Shown here: piece by piece, positions 18,916 through 27,868 of the stretch
Layout: every line of letters starts with the position of its first letter
How positions within the stretch are numbered: position 1 is the first letter of the stretch
Source of the DNA: Neptunicella plasticusilytica
GTDB taxonomy: Bacteria; Pseudomonadota; Gammaproteobacteria; Enterobacterales; Alteromonadaceae
Direction of reading: 5' to 3'
NCBI RefSeq assembly: GCF_047922965.1
Contig: NZ_CP150481.1
Coordinates: 496,001-560,000, forward strand
DNA length: 64,000 nt
The notes under the pieces: generated by a model
Databases searched by the model: none
Told to the model about the DNA's origin: nothing
The model's input: only the letters and a program-made list of their open reading frames with translations
Translations under genes and position numbers: made by a program

Positions 18916-20874
18916 ATGAAAATATCCACTTTTGCGCGCGGGACGCTGATAACCCTGCTCAGCACCACTGTTATTCTCGCCTCGGTAATGTACTGGGCCG
19001 CCAGTTCGGTCACTGCTACACAACACAAAATGGAACAGTATCAACAGTTGCGTTATTTGCTGACGCTGTCTTTTCCGCGCTTACTCGAAGTCTATCTGGG
19101 TAATGGCGATGTGGTGACATTAACTGAGGCTGAGCAACTTCTGGTGGAACAGGTGGAACCGCTGCTGGGGCAATTTAATCAGGACATCGCCGGCGATATC
19201 AGCCAGCAAGTGGCACAACTAAGAGAAAACATGCAGACCCGTTATCGGGCCTTGGGTAAAATGAGCGGTAACCAGCAGATGTTATTGCTGAATGCCGAAA
19301 ATGAAATGGTCAGCTATGCCGAGAGCCTGATTGAGTATGGTGTTCAGGGTATCGCAAACTACCCTGATGTGGCTATCCAGCAAATTAACAGCGCCACAGG
19401 CCTCTCCACCAATATTTTGCAATTGGCTCATCTGCGAGAAGATTATATTTTAACGGGTGAACCTCATCAGCTAGACAACCTGTTGCAACTGAACGAGCAA
19501 ATGCAGCAGGAAGTGCAACAAGTCGAACAGCGCCGATTACTGGATATCTTTGCTCAATCTACATCTTCGCCGGATGAATTCACCCTGGGAGAAGTCGAGA
19601 ATGAAGATTTGGGTGAAGAAATCATTGCCGAATTAGCCAGCCTGATCCGGCGCTACCCCAAAGAGCTGGAAAATACCGTCACACTTATCACTGAACGCAA
19701 TGCTATTGTCAGCGAACTCCGTGGGGATATCCAGAACCTTGCAGCCAAACTGGAAGAAGCCGAAACACATATCAAGGAATTGCAGCAAGACAATAACCAG
19801 TATGTCAGTACGGTTATGATGGTGTTGATATTATTCCTGCTTTGTATCGCTATCGCGATTTATATTGGCCAACGCCTACAAATATTAAAACCGGTCAATC
19901 AACTGGCCAGCAGTTTTAAAAATCTGGTTGAATCAGGCGAATTCAAACCACTTGACAATACCGGCAGAAAAAACGAAATGGCCAGCATCGCTATTTATTT
20001 TAATCGCCTGTTAGACACCTTGGCCCAACAAAATCAGGAACGGGAAAAACAGTTACATGTTGTGTCGTCAGCGTTGAACCTAATGGAACAGCAGGTACTG
20101 GGGATTAGTGAGAGCGTGCATGTTACCCAGTCAGACGTAGTGCAGGCCAAAGAACGTCTGCACCAATTGTCTGGCCTGGTTGAACAACTGAACGCATTGT
20201 CTACAGATGTTCAGCACAATGCACAACAAACTGAACAAGCCATGATCAGCAGTAAACATAATGTGGCTAAAGTCATTGAGGCCAACCAGAAAACCGCAGA
20301 GAGAGTGGGGCTGAGCATTCGCTCCTTGACCCAACTGGGGCAATCCGTATCGCAGGTAGACAGTATTTTGAGCGTAATCCGCAATATCGCCGAGCAAACT
20401 AATTTACTCGCCCTGAATGCTGCCATCGAGTCAGCCCGGGCGGGAGTGCATGGACGAGGGTTTGCGGTGGTGGCTGATGAAGTCAGGGCGTTATCCAAGC
20501 GTACGCAGGAATCGGTACGGGATGTAACAGATATACTTAACGAATTAATCAACTCCAATCAGGAACTGGAGTCGCATGTGTCAGGTATTCAGGGTGCTAC
20601 AAATCAACAGCATGAGGCTGCGACACAATTGATGAGTACCGCCGATGAAGTGCAATCACAAGCCGAGGTAGTATCGGCGCTGTCGGTTAGTGTCAAGGAG
20701 CAGGCTGACCAGCAAGCGGTTTGTTGTCAGGAATTTGAACAGCAAATGGATGGTGTACAGCAACAGGTTGCCAATGAAGGGCAGTTGGCCGAACAGATTG
20801 TTACCGACGTTAAACAACAAATTGCCGCCATCAATCATTCATTAAATATCAAATCCGATAAAAAAGCCGCCTGA
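18916..20874 (+). CDS. Methyl-accepting chemotaxis protein
   Basis: 652-residue transmembrane chemoreceptor. Membrane segment 1 is at about residues 8-30, followed by a long helical periplasmic sensing region (about 31-295, no recognised ligand pocket), membrane segment 2 at about 297-318, a HAMP linker, and a cytoplasmic signalling domain. The CheA/CheW-contacting hairpin tip IAEQTNLLALNAAIESARAG is near residue 490-510, followed by GRGFAVVADEVRALSKRT. No C-terminal CheR-docking pentapeptide is seen (the protein ends SDKKAA). The ligand is unknown. It is monocistronic and convergent with arcA; the terminator hairpin between them overlaps its last codons. Confidence 0.95.
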   Translation: MKISTFARGTLITLLSTTVILASVMYWAASSVTATQHKMEQYQQLRYLLTLSFPRLLEVYLGNGDVVTLTEAEQLLVEQVEPLLGQFNQDIAGDISQQVAQLRENMQTRYRALGKMSGNQQMLLLNAENEMVSYAESLIEYGVQGIANYPDVAIQQINSATGLSTNILQLAHLREDYILTGEPHQLDNLLQLNEQMQQEVQQVEQRRLLDIFAQSTSSPDEFTLGEVENEDLGEEIIAELASLIRRYPKELENTVTLITERNAIVSELRGDIQNLAAKLEEAETHIKELQQDNNQYVSTVMMVLILFLLCIAIAIYIGQRLQILKPVNQLASSFKNLVESGEFKPLDNTGRKNEMASIAIYFNRLLDTLAQQNQEREKQLHVVSSALNLMEQQVLGISESVHVTQSDVVQAKERLHQLSGLVEQLNALSTDVQHNAQQTEQAMISSKHNVAKVIEANQKTAERVGLSIRSLTQLGQSVSQVDSILSVIRNIAEQTNLLALNAAIESARAGVHGRGFAVVADEVRALSKRTQESVRDVTDILNELINSNQELESHVSGIQGATNQQHEAATQLMSTADEVQSQAEVVSALSVSVKEQADQQAVCCQEFEQQMDGVQQQVANEGQLAEQIVTDVKQQIAAINHSLNIKSDKKAA

Positions 20875-20883
20875 TGGCGGCTT
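20864..20883 (-). terminator. Intrinsic terminator of arcA
   Basis: Eight-bp stem aagccgcc / ggcggctt with a 4-base loop; on the minus strand it is followed by a run of six T, so it fits termination of arcA, whose stop is about 50 bases upstream on that strand. It overlaps the 3' end and stop codon of the chemoreceptor gene. Confidence 0.75.
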
Positions 20884-20932
20884 GTTGAAACTTATCGCGT
20901 TACTTATAAACGCAACGTATTCAGCGTTCAGC

Positions 20933-21640
20933 TTAATTGTCTACTGAACCACAAAAGCGGTAACCTTCACCATGAATAGTGTCAATCAGCTCTTCTGCGC
21001 CGGGTACCGACTCAAAATGTTTTCTAATTCGGCGAATAGTCACATCCACTGTACGGTCATTGGGACGCAACTCACGTCCGGTCATTTCCATAATGAGCTG
21101 CTCACGAGTCAGGATTTTACCGGGATGGCGCAAAAATAAATGCATGGCCCGAAATTCACTGCGTGGCAAGCGGAATTCAGTCTTGTCCGGTGAAATCAGG
21201 CTACGGCTATCACCGTCCAGACTCCAGCCATTAAAGTTAACCCGGCTTGGCAAATCGGCGTCTTCATTATTGTTTAATGTACGCGACAACAGATTGCGCG
21301 CGCGAATTGTCAGCTCACGAGGATTGAAAGGTTTGGTCAAATAATCATCTGCACCGATTTCCAGACCGAGAATACGATCTACTTCGTTATCTCTGCCGGT
21401 CAGGAATATCAAACCGATATTCTTGCGATCCCGTACTTCGCGTGCCAACAGCAAACCATTTTTGCCCGGCAAGTTAATATCCATGATAACCAGATTGATA
21501 TTGTTATTAGCAAACAAATCATGCATCTGTTCACCGTCTTCAGCTTCCAGTACCTGATAACCTTCTGCTTCAAACAGGCTTTTCAGAGTGGTTCGGGTAA
21601 CAATTTCATCTTCTACAATGAGTATGATTGGAGTTTGCAT
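20933..21640 (-). CDS. arcA: Aerobic respiration response regulator ArcA
   Basis: OmpR-family DNA-binding response regulator controlling the shift between aerobic and microaerobic metabolism. The receiver domain starts MQTPIILIVEDE, with the phosphoacceptor Asp54 in LVIMDINLPGKNGLLLAREV, and FLTGRDNEVDRILGLEIGAD and TKPFNPRELTIRARNLLSRT nearly identical to E. coli ArcA. The winged-helix domain includes MTGRELRPNDRTVDVTIRRI and GEGYRFCG. The length (235) is close to E. coli (238). No ArcB-like tripartite kinase is in the window. A YfiR/histidine-kinase pair lies 140 bp upstream on the same strand. Confidence 0.96.
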   Translation of the reverse strand: MQTPIILIVEDEIVTRTTLKSLFEAEGYQVLEAEDGEQMHDLFANNNINLVIMDINLPGKNGLLLAREVRDRKNIGLIFLTGRDNEVDRILGLEIGADDYLTKPFNPRELTIRARNLLSRTLNNNEDADLPSRVNFNGWSLDGDSRSLISPDKTEFRLPRSEFRAMHLFLRHPGKILTREQLIMEMTGRELRPNDRTVDVTIRRIRKHFESVPGAEELIDTIHGEGYRFCGSVDN

Positions 21641-21780
21641 CTTGTTTCCAGCCTTAATATATGATCTGTAAAGAGTTTATCAGATAATGGCATAACAATT
21701 CATCTTTGGAGTTATTTTTCATATTTTTAGCTAAAAAATATTGATTATTTATCCAAAAATGAAGAATCCCTAACCACAAT

Positions 21781-22311
21781 CTAATAAAGTTTCGCCAGTT
21801 TTAACACCGCCGAACTGATTTTCAGTGGTGATTTCTTCAGTTGCTGCATATTAACTAATATATCCATATTGCTTTTTCCCGGCACTATGGACAATAGTCC
21901 GCCGTCTTCTACAAATTCAGCCGTTTCTCCGGCCGTCAAGGTATCTTGATTCAATTCATCCAGAATTTGAGTCAGCTCTTTTGACTCATGTTGTTTGGAC
22001 ACAAATAACAAATGGCAATCGGTTTGCTGTAACTCTTCAATATTTTGCAGCTTGATAATGGCTAGCGACAGCTCTTTTACCCTTTTCTTATTAGATTGCA
22101 TCAGCTTGTTAGCATGCTCAAACTTGGGTGATTCCAGAAAGCACATATTAATACTGTTGTTTTGTAACCGATCAGAGGGGTATTGGGTAAATTCCACCAT
22201 ATGGTATAAAAGTGGTGCCCTGACCTGGGCCGGTTGCGCATTGACCGCCAATAACTCAAACGAAGGAACGAGGCACAGAGGCAGCAGGGTGGCCTTAACA
22301 AACACTCTCAT
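21781..22311 (-). CDS. YfiR-family periplasmic regulator
   Basis: 176-residue protein with a signal peptide (about residues 1-25) and a YfiR/DUF4154 domain: NSINMCFLESPKF, CHLLFVSKQ, AGETAEFVEDGGLLSIVPG and the C-terminal KISSAVLKLAKLY are the family's conserved pattern. In Pseudomonas, YfiR is a periplasmic repressor that acts on the CHASE8 domain of the diguanylate cyclase YfiN. Here it overlaps the upstream kinase gene by 4 bp (ATGA), and that kinase has a CHASE8-like domain, so the kinase is its probable partner. Family assignment is good; partnership is inferred from coupling and domain match. Confidence 0.85.
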   Translation of the reverse strand: MRVFVKATLLPLCLVPSFELLAVNAQPAQVRAPLLYHMVEFTQYPSDRLQNNSINMCFLESPKFEHANKLMQSNKKRVKELSLAIIKLQNIEELQQTDCHLLFVSKQHESKELTQILDELNQDTLTAGETAEFVEDGGLLSIVPGKSNMDILVNMQQLKKSPLKISSAVLKLAKLY

Positions 22312-23951
22312 GAGTCAAGATCCTGAGCGGATACGCTGGCTCGTTTAACCGGAAACACTATAACAAACTTGACGCCCTGATCTTCCTCGCTTTCTACCTT
22401 GATTGTGCCGCCTAGCCCCTGGGTAACGAGATTGAACACCAGATGCATGCCTAAACCGCTACCCCCTTTACCCCGTTTGGTGGTTACAAAGGGATCAAAA
22501 ATGCGTTTTTTCAGCGTATCAGACAAGCCCTTACCATCGTCGGTATAAGTGATACACAGCTTGTCGTCATCTGACAGTGTAATATCGATTCCAATCGTGC
22601 CAACTTCGATAAATTCGAAGCCGTGGATAAGCGAATTCATAATCAGGTTGATCAGTACCTGATGAATGGGCCCTGCCTTACATTCAATCGTCAGCGACGG
22701 ATCACAGTCAATTTTGATTTCGTGTCGAGTTTGTTTCAATCGTGGTCTCAGAGACAGCAAAATTTCATCAATAAGCTGTTGAACCGAAAATGTGCGGTTT
22801 AATTCGTGTGTTTGATCGACGGCGACCTGTTTAAAGCTGGAAATCAGATCGGCAGAACGGTTTAGGTTACGATAGACAATATTGAGATTTTCTTTGCTCT
22901 CGCTAAGAAACTTGCCTAAAGCGCTGGCCTTTAGGGTTTTGTTGTCAAAATCCTTCTGGATCTGGTCTATCCGGTCGATCATCATGGTTGAGGCGGTCAC
23001 CCCCAGCCCGATGGGGGTGTTAACTTCATGGGCGATGCCGGCAACCATGTCACCCAGCGAAGCCATTTTTTCGTTTTGAACCAGTTGCCGCTGAAACTCA
23101 TGCAGCTTTTCCAGGGTTTGGATCAGCTCCTGATTGGCTTCTTTCAATGCCACTGTACGTTGATTGACTTTTTCTTCCAGACTAGCTGTGAGACTACGGT
23201 ATTCTTTTTCTGCTTCCTGTTGGCTCTGGATATGTTGCTGGATACGGGCAAGCAGACGGTTAAAGGCGTTGGCCAGGATCGCCAGCTCATTAATATTGCT
23301 AATCTTGGCGCGACTTGAATAGTCCTTGTCGCGAGAAATGGCTTGAACCAGATCAACCAGTTCACCGACAGGTTGGGTGATTTTTTTCTGCAACATCAAT
23401 GTCAGTAGCAACGACATCACAATCACGATAAACAGTATCGATACTGTCAGCATTATCGCCTTGAGCGTCAGGGCGTCGAGTTCTGCGGTTGAAATATTTA
23501 AATAAAGATAACCAATAGTTTCACCTGAATGTTCTATCGGTTTAACCAGTTCCATCGCGTTCGATGACAGGGTGGGAACAGATAATTCATCTATACGATC
23601 CAGCACGGTTTGCACATGACTGGTGCCCTGACGATTGTAAGTGGCGAAAAGGTACAGCTCGTTGTCATTATCGAAGGAATAAATGTGGGCATGATCGATA
23701 AAGGGGATGCCGTTAAGGTGAGCAAGATTACTTTCTGCCGCATTGGCATCATCAAACAATACGCTGACCACCGAGTTCTTAACCACAAACTCGGCAAACA
23801 TATTGCTATCGTCGACCATTTCGTCTTTGTAGGATTGTTCCAGGCGGTACTCAAAAATGACGGCGGTGACAACAAGCGAAATCGTGGAAGTAGCCATCGC
23901 AACATACAGCATTAAGCTTTTTATGGACAAAATTCTATTGCGATCTGACAT
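22308..23951 (-). CDS. CHASE8-HAMP sensor histidine kinase
   Basis: 547 residues. Membrane segment 1 at about 12-32; periplasmic CHASE8-like domain at about 40-145 (FAEFVVKNSVVSVLFDDANA, IDHAHIYSFD); membrane segment 2 at about 163-187; HAMP linker to about 240; coiled coil 245-295; then the kinase core with phospho-acceptor His308 in AGIAHEVNTPIG. The ATPase domain has QVLINLIMNSLIHG (N box), DDGKGLSD (G1) and KRGKGGSGLGMHLV (G2). It is followed by and translationally coupled to the YfiR-family gene. No cognate response regulator is in the operon; arcA is the nearest one downstream. A perfect 17-bp inverted repeat lies 76 bp upstream of its start. Confidence 0.9.
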   Translation of the reverse strand: MSDRNRILSIKSLMLYVAMATSTISLVVTAVIFEYRLEQSYKDEMVDDSNMFAEFVVKNSVVSVLFDDANAAESNLAHLNGIPFIDHAHIYSFDNDNELYLFATYNRQGTSHVQTVLDRIDELSVPTLSSNAMELVKPIEHSGETIGYLYLNISTAELDALTLKAIMLTVSILFIVIVMSLLLTLMLQKKITQPVGELVDLVQAISRDKDYSSRAKISNINELAILANAFNRLLARIQQHIQSQQEAEKEYRSLTASLEEKVNQRTVALKEANQELIQTLEKLHEFQRQLVQNEKMASLGDMVAGIAHEVNTPIGLGVTASTMMIDRIDQIQKDFDNKTLKASALGKFLSESKENLNIVYRNLNRSADLISSFKQVAVDQTHELNRTFSVQQLIDEILLSLRPRLKQTRHEIKIDCDPSLTIECKAGPIHQVLINLIMNSLIHGFEFIEVGTIGIDITLSDDDKLCITYTDDGKGLSDTLKKRIFDPFVTTKRGKGGSGLGMHLVFNLVTQGLGGTIKVESEEDQGVKFVIVFPVKRASVSAQDLDS

Positions 23952-24026
23952 ATTATTATTATTTGACTCACGAGTATAACGCTGAATTAGTCCCCATATT
24001 GGTATAACCAGCTTAAAAATGGAACA

Positions 24027-24063
24027 TTTATCACTCTAATTTGTAGCAAATTAGAGTGATAAA
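24027..24063. repeat. Perfect 17-bp inverted repeat with 3-base loop
   Basis: Arms 24027-24043 and 24047-24063 are exact reverse complements around the spacer TAG; the core is tcactctaatttg. It lies between rsmC (ends 24142, minus) and the histidine kinase (starts 23951, minus). It may be a regulator-binding operator or the end of the trmB-rsmC transcript; no clean T-run follows on either strand. Confidence 0.8.
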
Positions 24064-24141
24064 ACCCAACTATATATCGGATTTATTGGAAACGTGTGAA
24101 AAATATAAACGCGGATGGCCGATCAAAACAAGCCTGTTATT

Positions 24142-25152
24142 TTATAGTTGGCAATGATAAACCTTAAATTTGCTGGTTTCGGCCAATACTTTGACAGTGC
24201 TCAAATGGGTTTGTAACAACTCCGGATATTTTAGAAAGGCATTTGCCACTAACGTCAGGCTGCCCTTTGCAGTTAACGCTTTTTTAGCGTTAGCAATAAA
24301 TTGCTCGCTAACCTGATAGTCGGTTTTTGTACCAGTATGGAAGGGGGGATTGGTGTAAATCGCAGAAAACTTGTCAGAAATGGCATTCAGCCCGTTTGAG
24401 GCAATTATGCTGGCGTCGATATTGTTTAATTCAGCAGTTTGTCTGGCACAGTGCAGCGCCAGTGCATTAATGTCACTCATCAGAATTTGCGCCGCAGGAT
24501 TTTTGCTGGCCAGATAACAGCCTACAATCCCTGCACCACAGGCAAAATCGAGTAACTTGCCATTGGGAAGAGTATGGATAGATTCAAGCAATAAACGGCT
24601 GCCGGTATCTAACGCGCCGTGATTAAACACACCGGGAAGTGAACAAATTTTTAGTTGGCAGTCATTGATATTAATTTCAAATTCGGTTTGCCACTGCTTT
24701 AGATTAAAAGGTTTAACCGGTTTGTTGATTGTGCAACGAAATAAGCTGCAATGACGAGCTGCGTCCTGCTTGACAATCTGGTCAGAAAAAGGAGCTAACA
24801 GTTTGGGCGCGGCCTTTATCCCGCCTTTGTTCTCTCCCACTAACCATAGACTACCGCCAGTCTTGAGCATATTGGCCATGTTGGCCAACAGCATTTGTGC
24901 CTGTGCTTTAGCTTTGGGCATATACACAATGACACCATCATATTGCTGGTTTGACTCAAGGCTGGCAGCAAAGCTGTGCTGCCCGGGTAAGTGCTCAGCT
25001 TGCTGATAAATATCGAAATACTGGTAAAACCCGTCAAGATTGGCATCCAGTTGGGTAAAAATATCGGTGTCTTCAGGATTGACCAGTAGCCATTTACCCT
25101 GGGTAAACAGTGTCTGGTTTTTTATCAGTAATTGACTGGGAGCGCTAAGCAT
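24142..25152 (-). CDS. rsmC: 16S rRNA m2G1207 methyltransferase RsmC
   Basis: SAM-dependent N2-guanine methyltransferase acting on G1207 of 16S rRNA in the 30S subunit. Two-domain architecture: a degenerate N-terminal half (residues about 1-165) and a catalytic C-terminal half with the SAM loop LLDFACGAGIVGCYLA (about 200-215) and the N2-methyltransferase motif TNPPFHTG (about 267-274). Length 336 residues is standard. Start ATG 25152 (MLSAPSQLL) is preferred to the in-frame TTG just before it. It follows trmB by about 9 bp and is probably co-transcribed with it. Confidence 0.95.
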   Translation of the reverse strand: MLSAPSQLLIKNQTLFTQGKWLLVNPEDTDIFTQLDANLDGFYQYFDIYQQAEHLPGQHSFAASLESNQQYDGVIVYMPKAKAQAQMLLANMANMLKTGGSLWLVGENKGGIKAAPKLLAPFSDQIVKQDAARHCSLFRCTINKPVKPFNLKQWQTEFEININDCQLKICSLPGVFNHGALDTGSRLLLESIHTLPNGKLLDFACGAGIVGCYLASKNPAAQILMSDINALALHCARQTAELNNIDASIIASNGLNAISDKFSAIYTNPPFHTGTKTDYQVSEQFIANAKKALTAKGSLTLVANAFLKYPELLQTHLSTVKVLAETSKFKVYHCQL

Positions 25153-25161
25153 CAAAATGGC

Positions 25162-25884
25162 CTAATTGATTCGTTCAAAGATTAGATCCCACACGCCATG
25201 ACCTAATCTTTGACCACGTTGCTCAAATTTGGTTAGCGGGCGATGTTCCGGTCTGGGGACATAGTCGTTATTGTCTGACTGATTGCGGTAACCTGGTGCC
25301 TGCGACATCACTTCCAGCATATGTTCGGCATAATTCTGCCAGTCAGTGGCCATATGAAAGATACCGCCTTCAGCCAATTTGTGTCTGAGTGCCTGAACAA
25401 ATTCCGGATTCACAATACGACGTTTATGATGGCGTTTTTTATGCCAGGGATCGGGGAAAAACAGTTGCACCCGGGCCAAACTGGCATCTGCTATACAATC
25501 GGCCAATACTTCCACTGCATCATGCTCATACAGGCGTAAATTGCTGATATTGGCAGCCTGAGCTTCAGCCAAACAGGCCCCCACACCCGGACGATGGACT
25601 TCAATGCCGATAAAGTCCTTATCAGGCTCTGCAGCGGCCATCGCCACCAAAGACTTGCCCATACCAAAGCCTATTTCCAGTACTACTGGAGCCTGGCGAC
25701 CAAACAGTTGGGTAAAATCCAATAAACCATTTTGATGTTCTAGCCCCATTTCGGGCCAACATTCCTCGATGGCCTTGGCCTGACCTTTGGTTAATCGACC
25801 TTCGCGTTTAACAAAACTGCGGATTTTGCGTAAATAGGGAGAGTCTTGGGTTGTATCTTGATTGTCTGAAGTCGGGTCAGTCAT
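25162..25884 (-). CDS. trmB: tRNA (guanine-N7-)-methyltransferase TrmB
   Basis: Forms m7G46 in the variable loop of tRNAs using SAM. The signature FFPDPWHKKRHHKRRIVNPE is present around residue 150, and the SAM-binding motif VLEIGFGMGKSLVAMA around residue 70. At 240 residues it matches E. coli TrmB (239). It is upstream of and close to rsmC on the same strand. In many gammaproteobacteria trmB neighbours mutY and yggX; here a hydrolase gene lies between trmB and mutY. Confidence 0.97.
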   Translation of the reverse strand: MTDPTSDNQDTTQDSPYLRKIRSFVKREGRLTKGQAKAIEECWPEMGLEHQNGLLDFTQLFGRQAPVVLEIGFGMGKSLVAMAAAEPDKDFIGIEVHRPGVGACLAEAQAANISNLRLYEHDAVEVLADCIADASLARVQLFFPDPWHKKRHHKRRIVNPEFVQALRHKLAEGGIFHMATDWQNYAEHMLEVMSQAPGYRNQSDNNDYVPRPEHRPLTKFEQRGQRLGHGVWDLIFERIN

Positions 25885-26014
25885 GTGTTCACTGAGTTCT
25901 GGAGTGATAAAAGCCGCGATTATAAACCCAAACCACCTTAAAATGCAGTAGTTCGGGCACCCTGTGGCGAGTATTTTGAAGTCGAGGAGATAACCGCCAC
26001 TTTATTGGTCAATT

Positions 26015-26713
26015 TCAAGAAATAATCTGGCTAAGCTGTGTGGCTAACTGCTCTGGCGCTTCTAATGGCAACATATGCCCGCTATTGTCGATAATCTGTA
26101 GTGTGCTGTTTTTTATTTGCTTGTGCATACGGGTTAACTGTCCTAATGGCGCGATGCGATCTTGTTGCGCCGCAATCAGATTAATATCAAAACCGGCAAC
26201 GGCCAGTTTGGCAGTTAAATCGGGACGATTTGATGTCGCTTTCAGTTGATATTTGAGTACCGGACCACCCAAATCCTGTTCCATCTCTCGTACGGTTTGA
26301 CAGGCATTGTCGCCATTTGGCCCCTCGGCTTGGACGAACAATGCCAAGCGCTGTTTATTCATTGGCTTGAATTGACCTTTTTCCAGCGCCCGGATAATAA
26401 TTTCCCGTTGTTGTATTTCCTCTGGCGTCAGCCCAAAACTGCTATAACCAATCAGGGTGAGTGAGGCGATATTTTCGGGCTGCGCCAGGGCATACTGACA
26501 CGCCAGAAAACCGCCCATGGAAAAGCCGACAAGATGTACCTTGTCACCAGCGACGGCGTATTCAGTGAGTCCGGCCATTTGCTCCAGTGTTTCGGCCCAC
26601 TGTAGCGGCACATAACGCCGATCGGCAATATCCAGATGTTGCCAAACCGGCATCCATAAACGTTCATCACATAAGGTGCCGGGCAGAAAAATCACTGGAA
26701 GTTGAGTTGACAT
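26015..26713 (-). CDS. Alpha/beta-fold hydrolase
   Basis: 232 residues counted from MSTQLPVIFLPGTLC. The nucleophile elbow GFSMGG (about residue 66-71), an Asp in the AAQQDRIAPL segment and the terminal His in DNSGHMLPLEAP form a complete Ser-Asp-His triad, so it should be an active esterase/lipase-type enzyme of the BioH/MhpC-like group. There is no signal peptide, so it is cytosolic. The substrate is not evident. It starts 75 bp from divergent mutY and ends 130 bp upstream of trmB. Confidence 0.85.
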   Translation of the reverse strand: MSTQLPVIFLPGTLCDERLWMPVWQHLDIADRRYVPLQWAETLEQMAGLTEYAVAGDKVHLVGFSMGGFLACQYALAQPENIASLTLIGYSSFGLTPEEIQQREIIIRALEKGQFKPMNKQRLALFVQAEGPNGDNACQTVREMEQDLGGPVLKYQLKATSNRPDLTAKLAVAGFDINLIAAQQDRIAPLGQLTRMHKQIKNSTLQIIDNSGHMLPLEAPEQLATQLSQIIS

Positions 26714-26788
26714 GATGACCATTACTTTTTAAACAGGAGCCGGTATCATAGCCTTCTTTTATCATCGTAGCGATCCGGAATTATTCTT

Positions 26789-27868
26789 TTGCCTCAAGCT
26801 AATCCCTTATTTTCACAACAGATTTTACATTGGTTTGATCAATTTGGTCGCAAGGATTTACCCTGGCAACGGCAAAAAACAGCTTATTCGGTGTGGATCT
26901 CGGAAATCATGCTGCAACAGACCCAGGTTGCTACGGTTATTCCCTACTATCAACGATTTATGCAACGCTTTGCGACAGTGCAGGCATTGGCAAGCGCCCC
27001 ACAAGATGACGTTTTGCACCATTGGACCGGGCTGGGTTATTACGCACGGGCACGTAATCTGCACAAAGCCGCCAAAATAATAGTGCAAGATTATAATGGC
27101 CAGTTTCCCCAACAAATTGATGAGGTTATGGCGTTACCCGGGATTGGTCGCTCGACAGCGGGGGCGATATTGTCGCTGTCTGCGGATCAGACACACAGTA
27201 TTCTGGACGGGAATGTTAAGCGGGTATTGGCGCGTTATGCGACAATTGAAGGTTGGCCCGGTAATAAGCCAGTCGAACAGCGTTTATGGTTATTGGCGGA
27301 TGAACTGACGCCTGAACGGCGGACCGCAGATTATAATCAGGCCATGATGGATATGGGAGCTACGCTATGTACGCGCAGCTCACCCAAATGTGATATTTGC
27401 CCGGTTAGTCAGCAATGTCAGGCCAATATCCAGCATCGACAGACCGAATTTCCCGGCAAAAAGCCTAAAAAAGCCATTCCAGTCCGTTCTACTATTATGT
27501 TGATACCCAAATGGCAGAATCAGATACTGATTTATAAACGCCCACCGACGGGTATATGGGGTGGATTATGGGGGTTCCATCAGCTTGATGATATGTCGCA
27601 GATAGATCAAATGGTTGAACGATTGCAACTGGGCGATTATGCAGTAACAGAATTAGCGGCTTTTCGGCATACCTTTAGCCATTTTCATCTGGATATACAG
27701 CCCATTGTATTGGAGTTAAATCAGCCGCCTACAGCTTCAATGGTGAGAGAGGACCAGCAACGTTGGTTCGATGTTAGCCAACCGGAAAAACTGGGACTGG
27801 CCGCCCCCACCTTGCAATTATTGACGGCTTTCGAATCAGGATGTCAGTTTTTAGTCAATCGCAAGTGA
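26789..27868 (+). CDS. mutY: Adenine DNA glycosylase MutY
   Basis: Removes adenine mispaired with 8-oxoguanine. Start is TTG 26789 (MPQANPLFSQQ), matching the family N-terminus; no ATG fits. The helix-hairpin-helix LPGIGRSTAGAILSL (near residue 115), catalytic Asp in ILDGNVKRVLAR, the 4Fe-4S cysteines (C-x6-C-x2-C-x5-C: CTRSSPKCDICPVSQQC) and the C-terminal MutT-like domain with FRHTFSHFHLDIQP are all present; 359 residues is usual. Its 3' end overlaps the convergent acrR-like gene by 25 bp. The usual partner yggX is displaced 5.4 kb by the efflux locus. Confidence 0.97.
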   Translation: MPQANPLFSQQILHWFDQFGRKDLPWQRQKTAYSVWISEIMLQQTQVATVIPYYQRFMQRFATVQALASAPQDDVLHHWTGLGYYARARNLHKAAKIIVQDYNGQFPQQIDEVMALPGIGRSTAGAILSLSADQTHSILDGNVKRVLARYATIEGWPGNKPVEQRLWLLADELTPERRTADYNQAMMDMGATLCTRSSPKCDICPVSQQCQANIQHRQTEFPGKKPKKAIPVRSTIMLIPKWQNQILIYKRPPTGIWGGLWGFHQLDDMSQIDQMVERLQLGDYAVTELAAFRHTFSHFHLDIQPIVLELNQPPTASMVREDQQRWFDVSQPEKLGLAAPTLQLLTAFESGCQFLVNRK

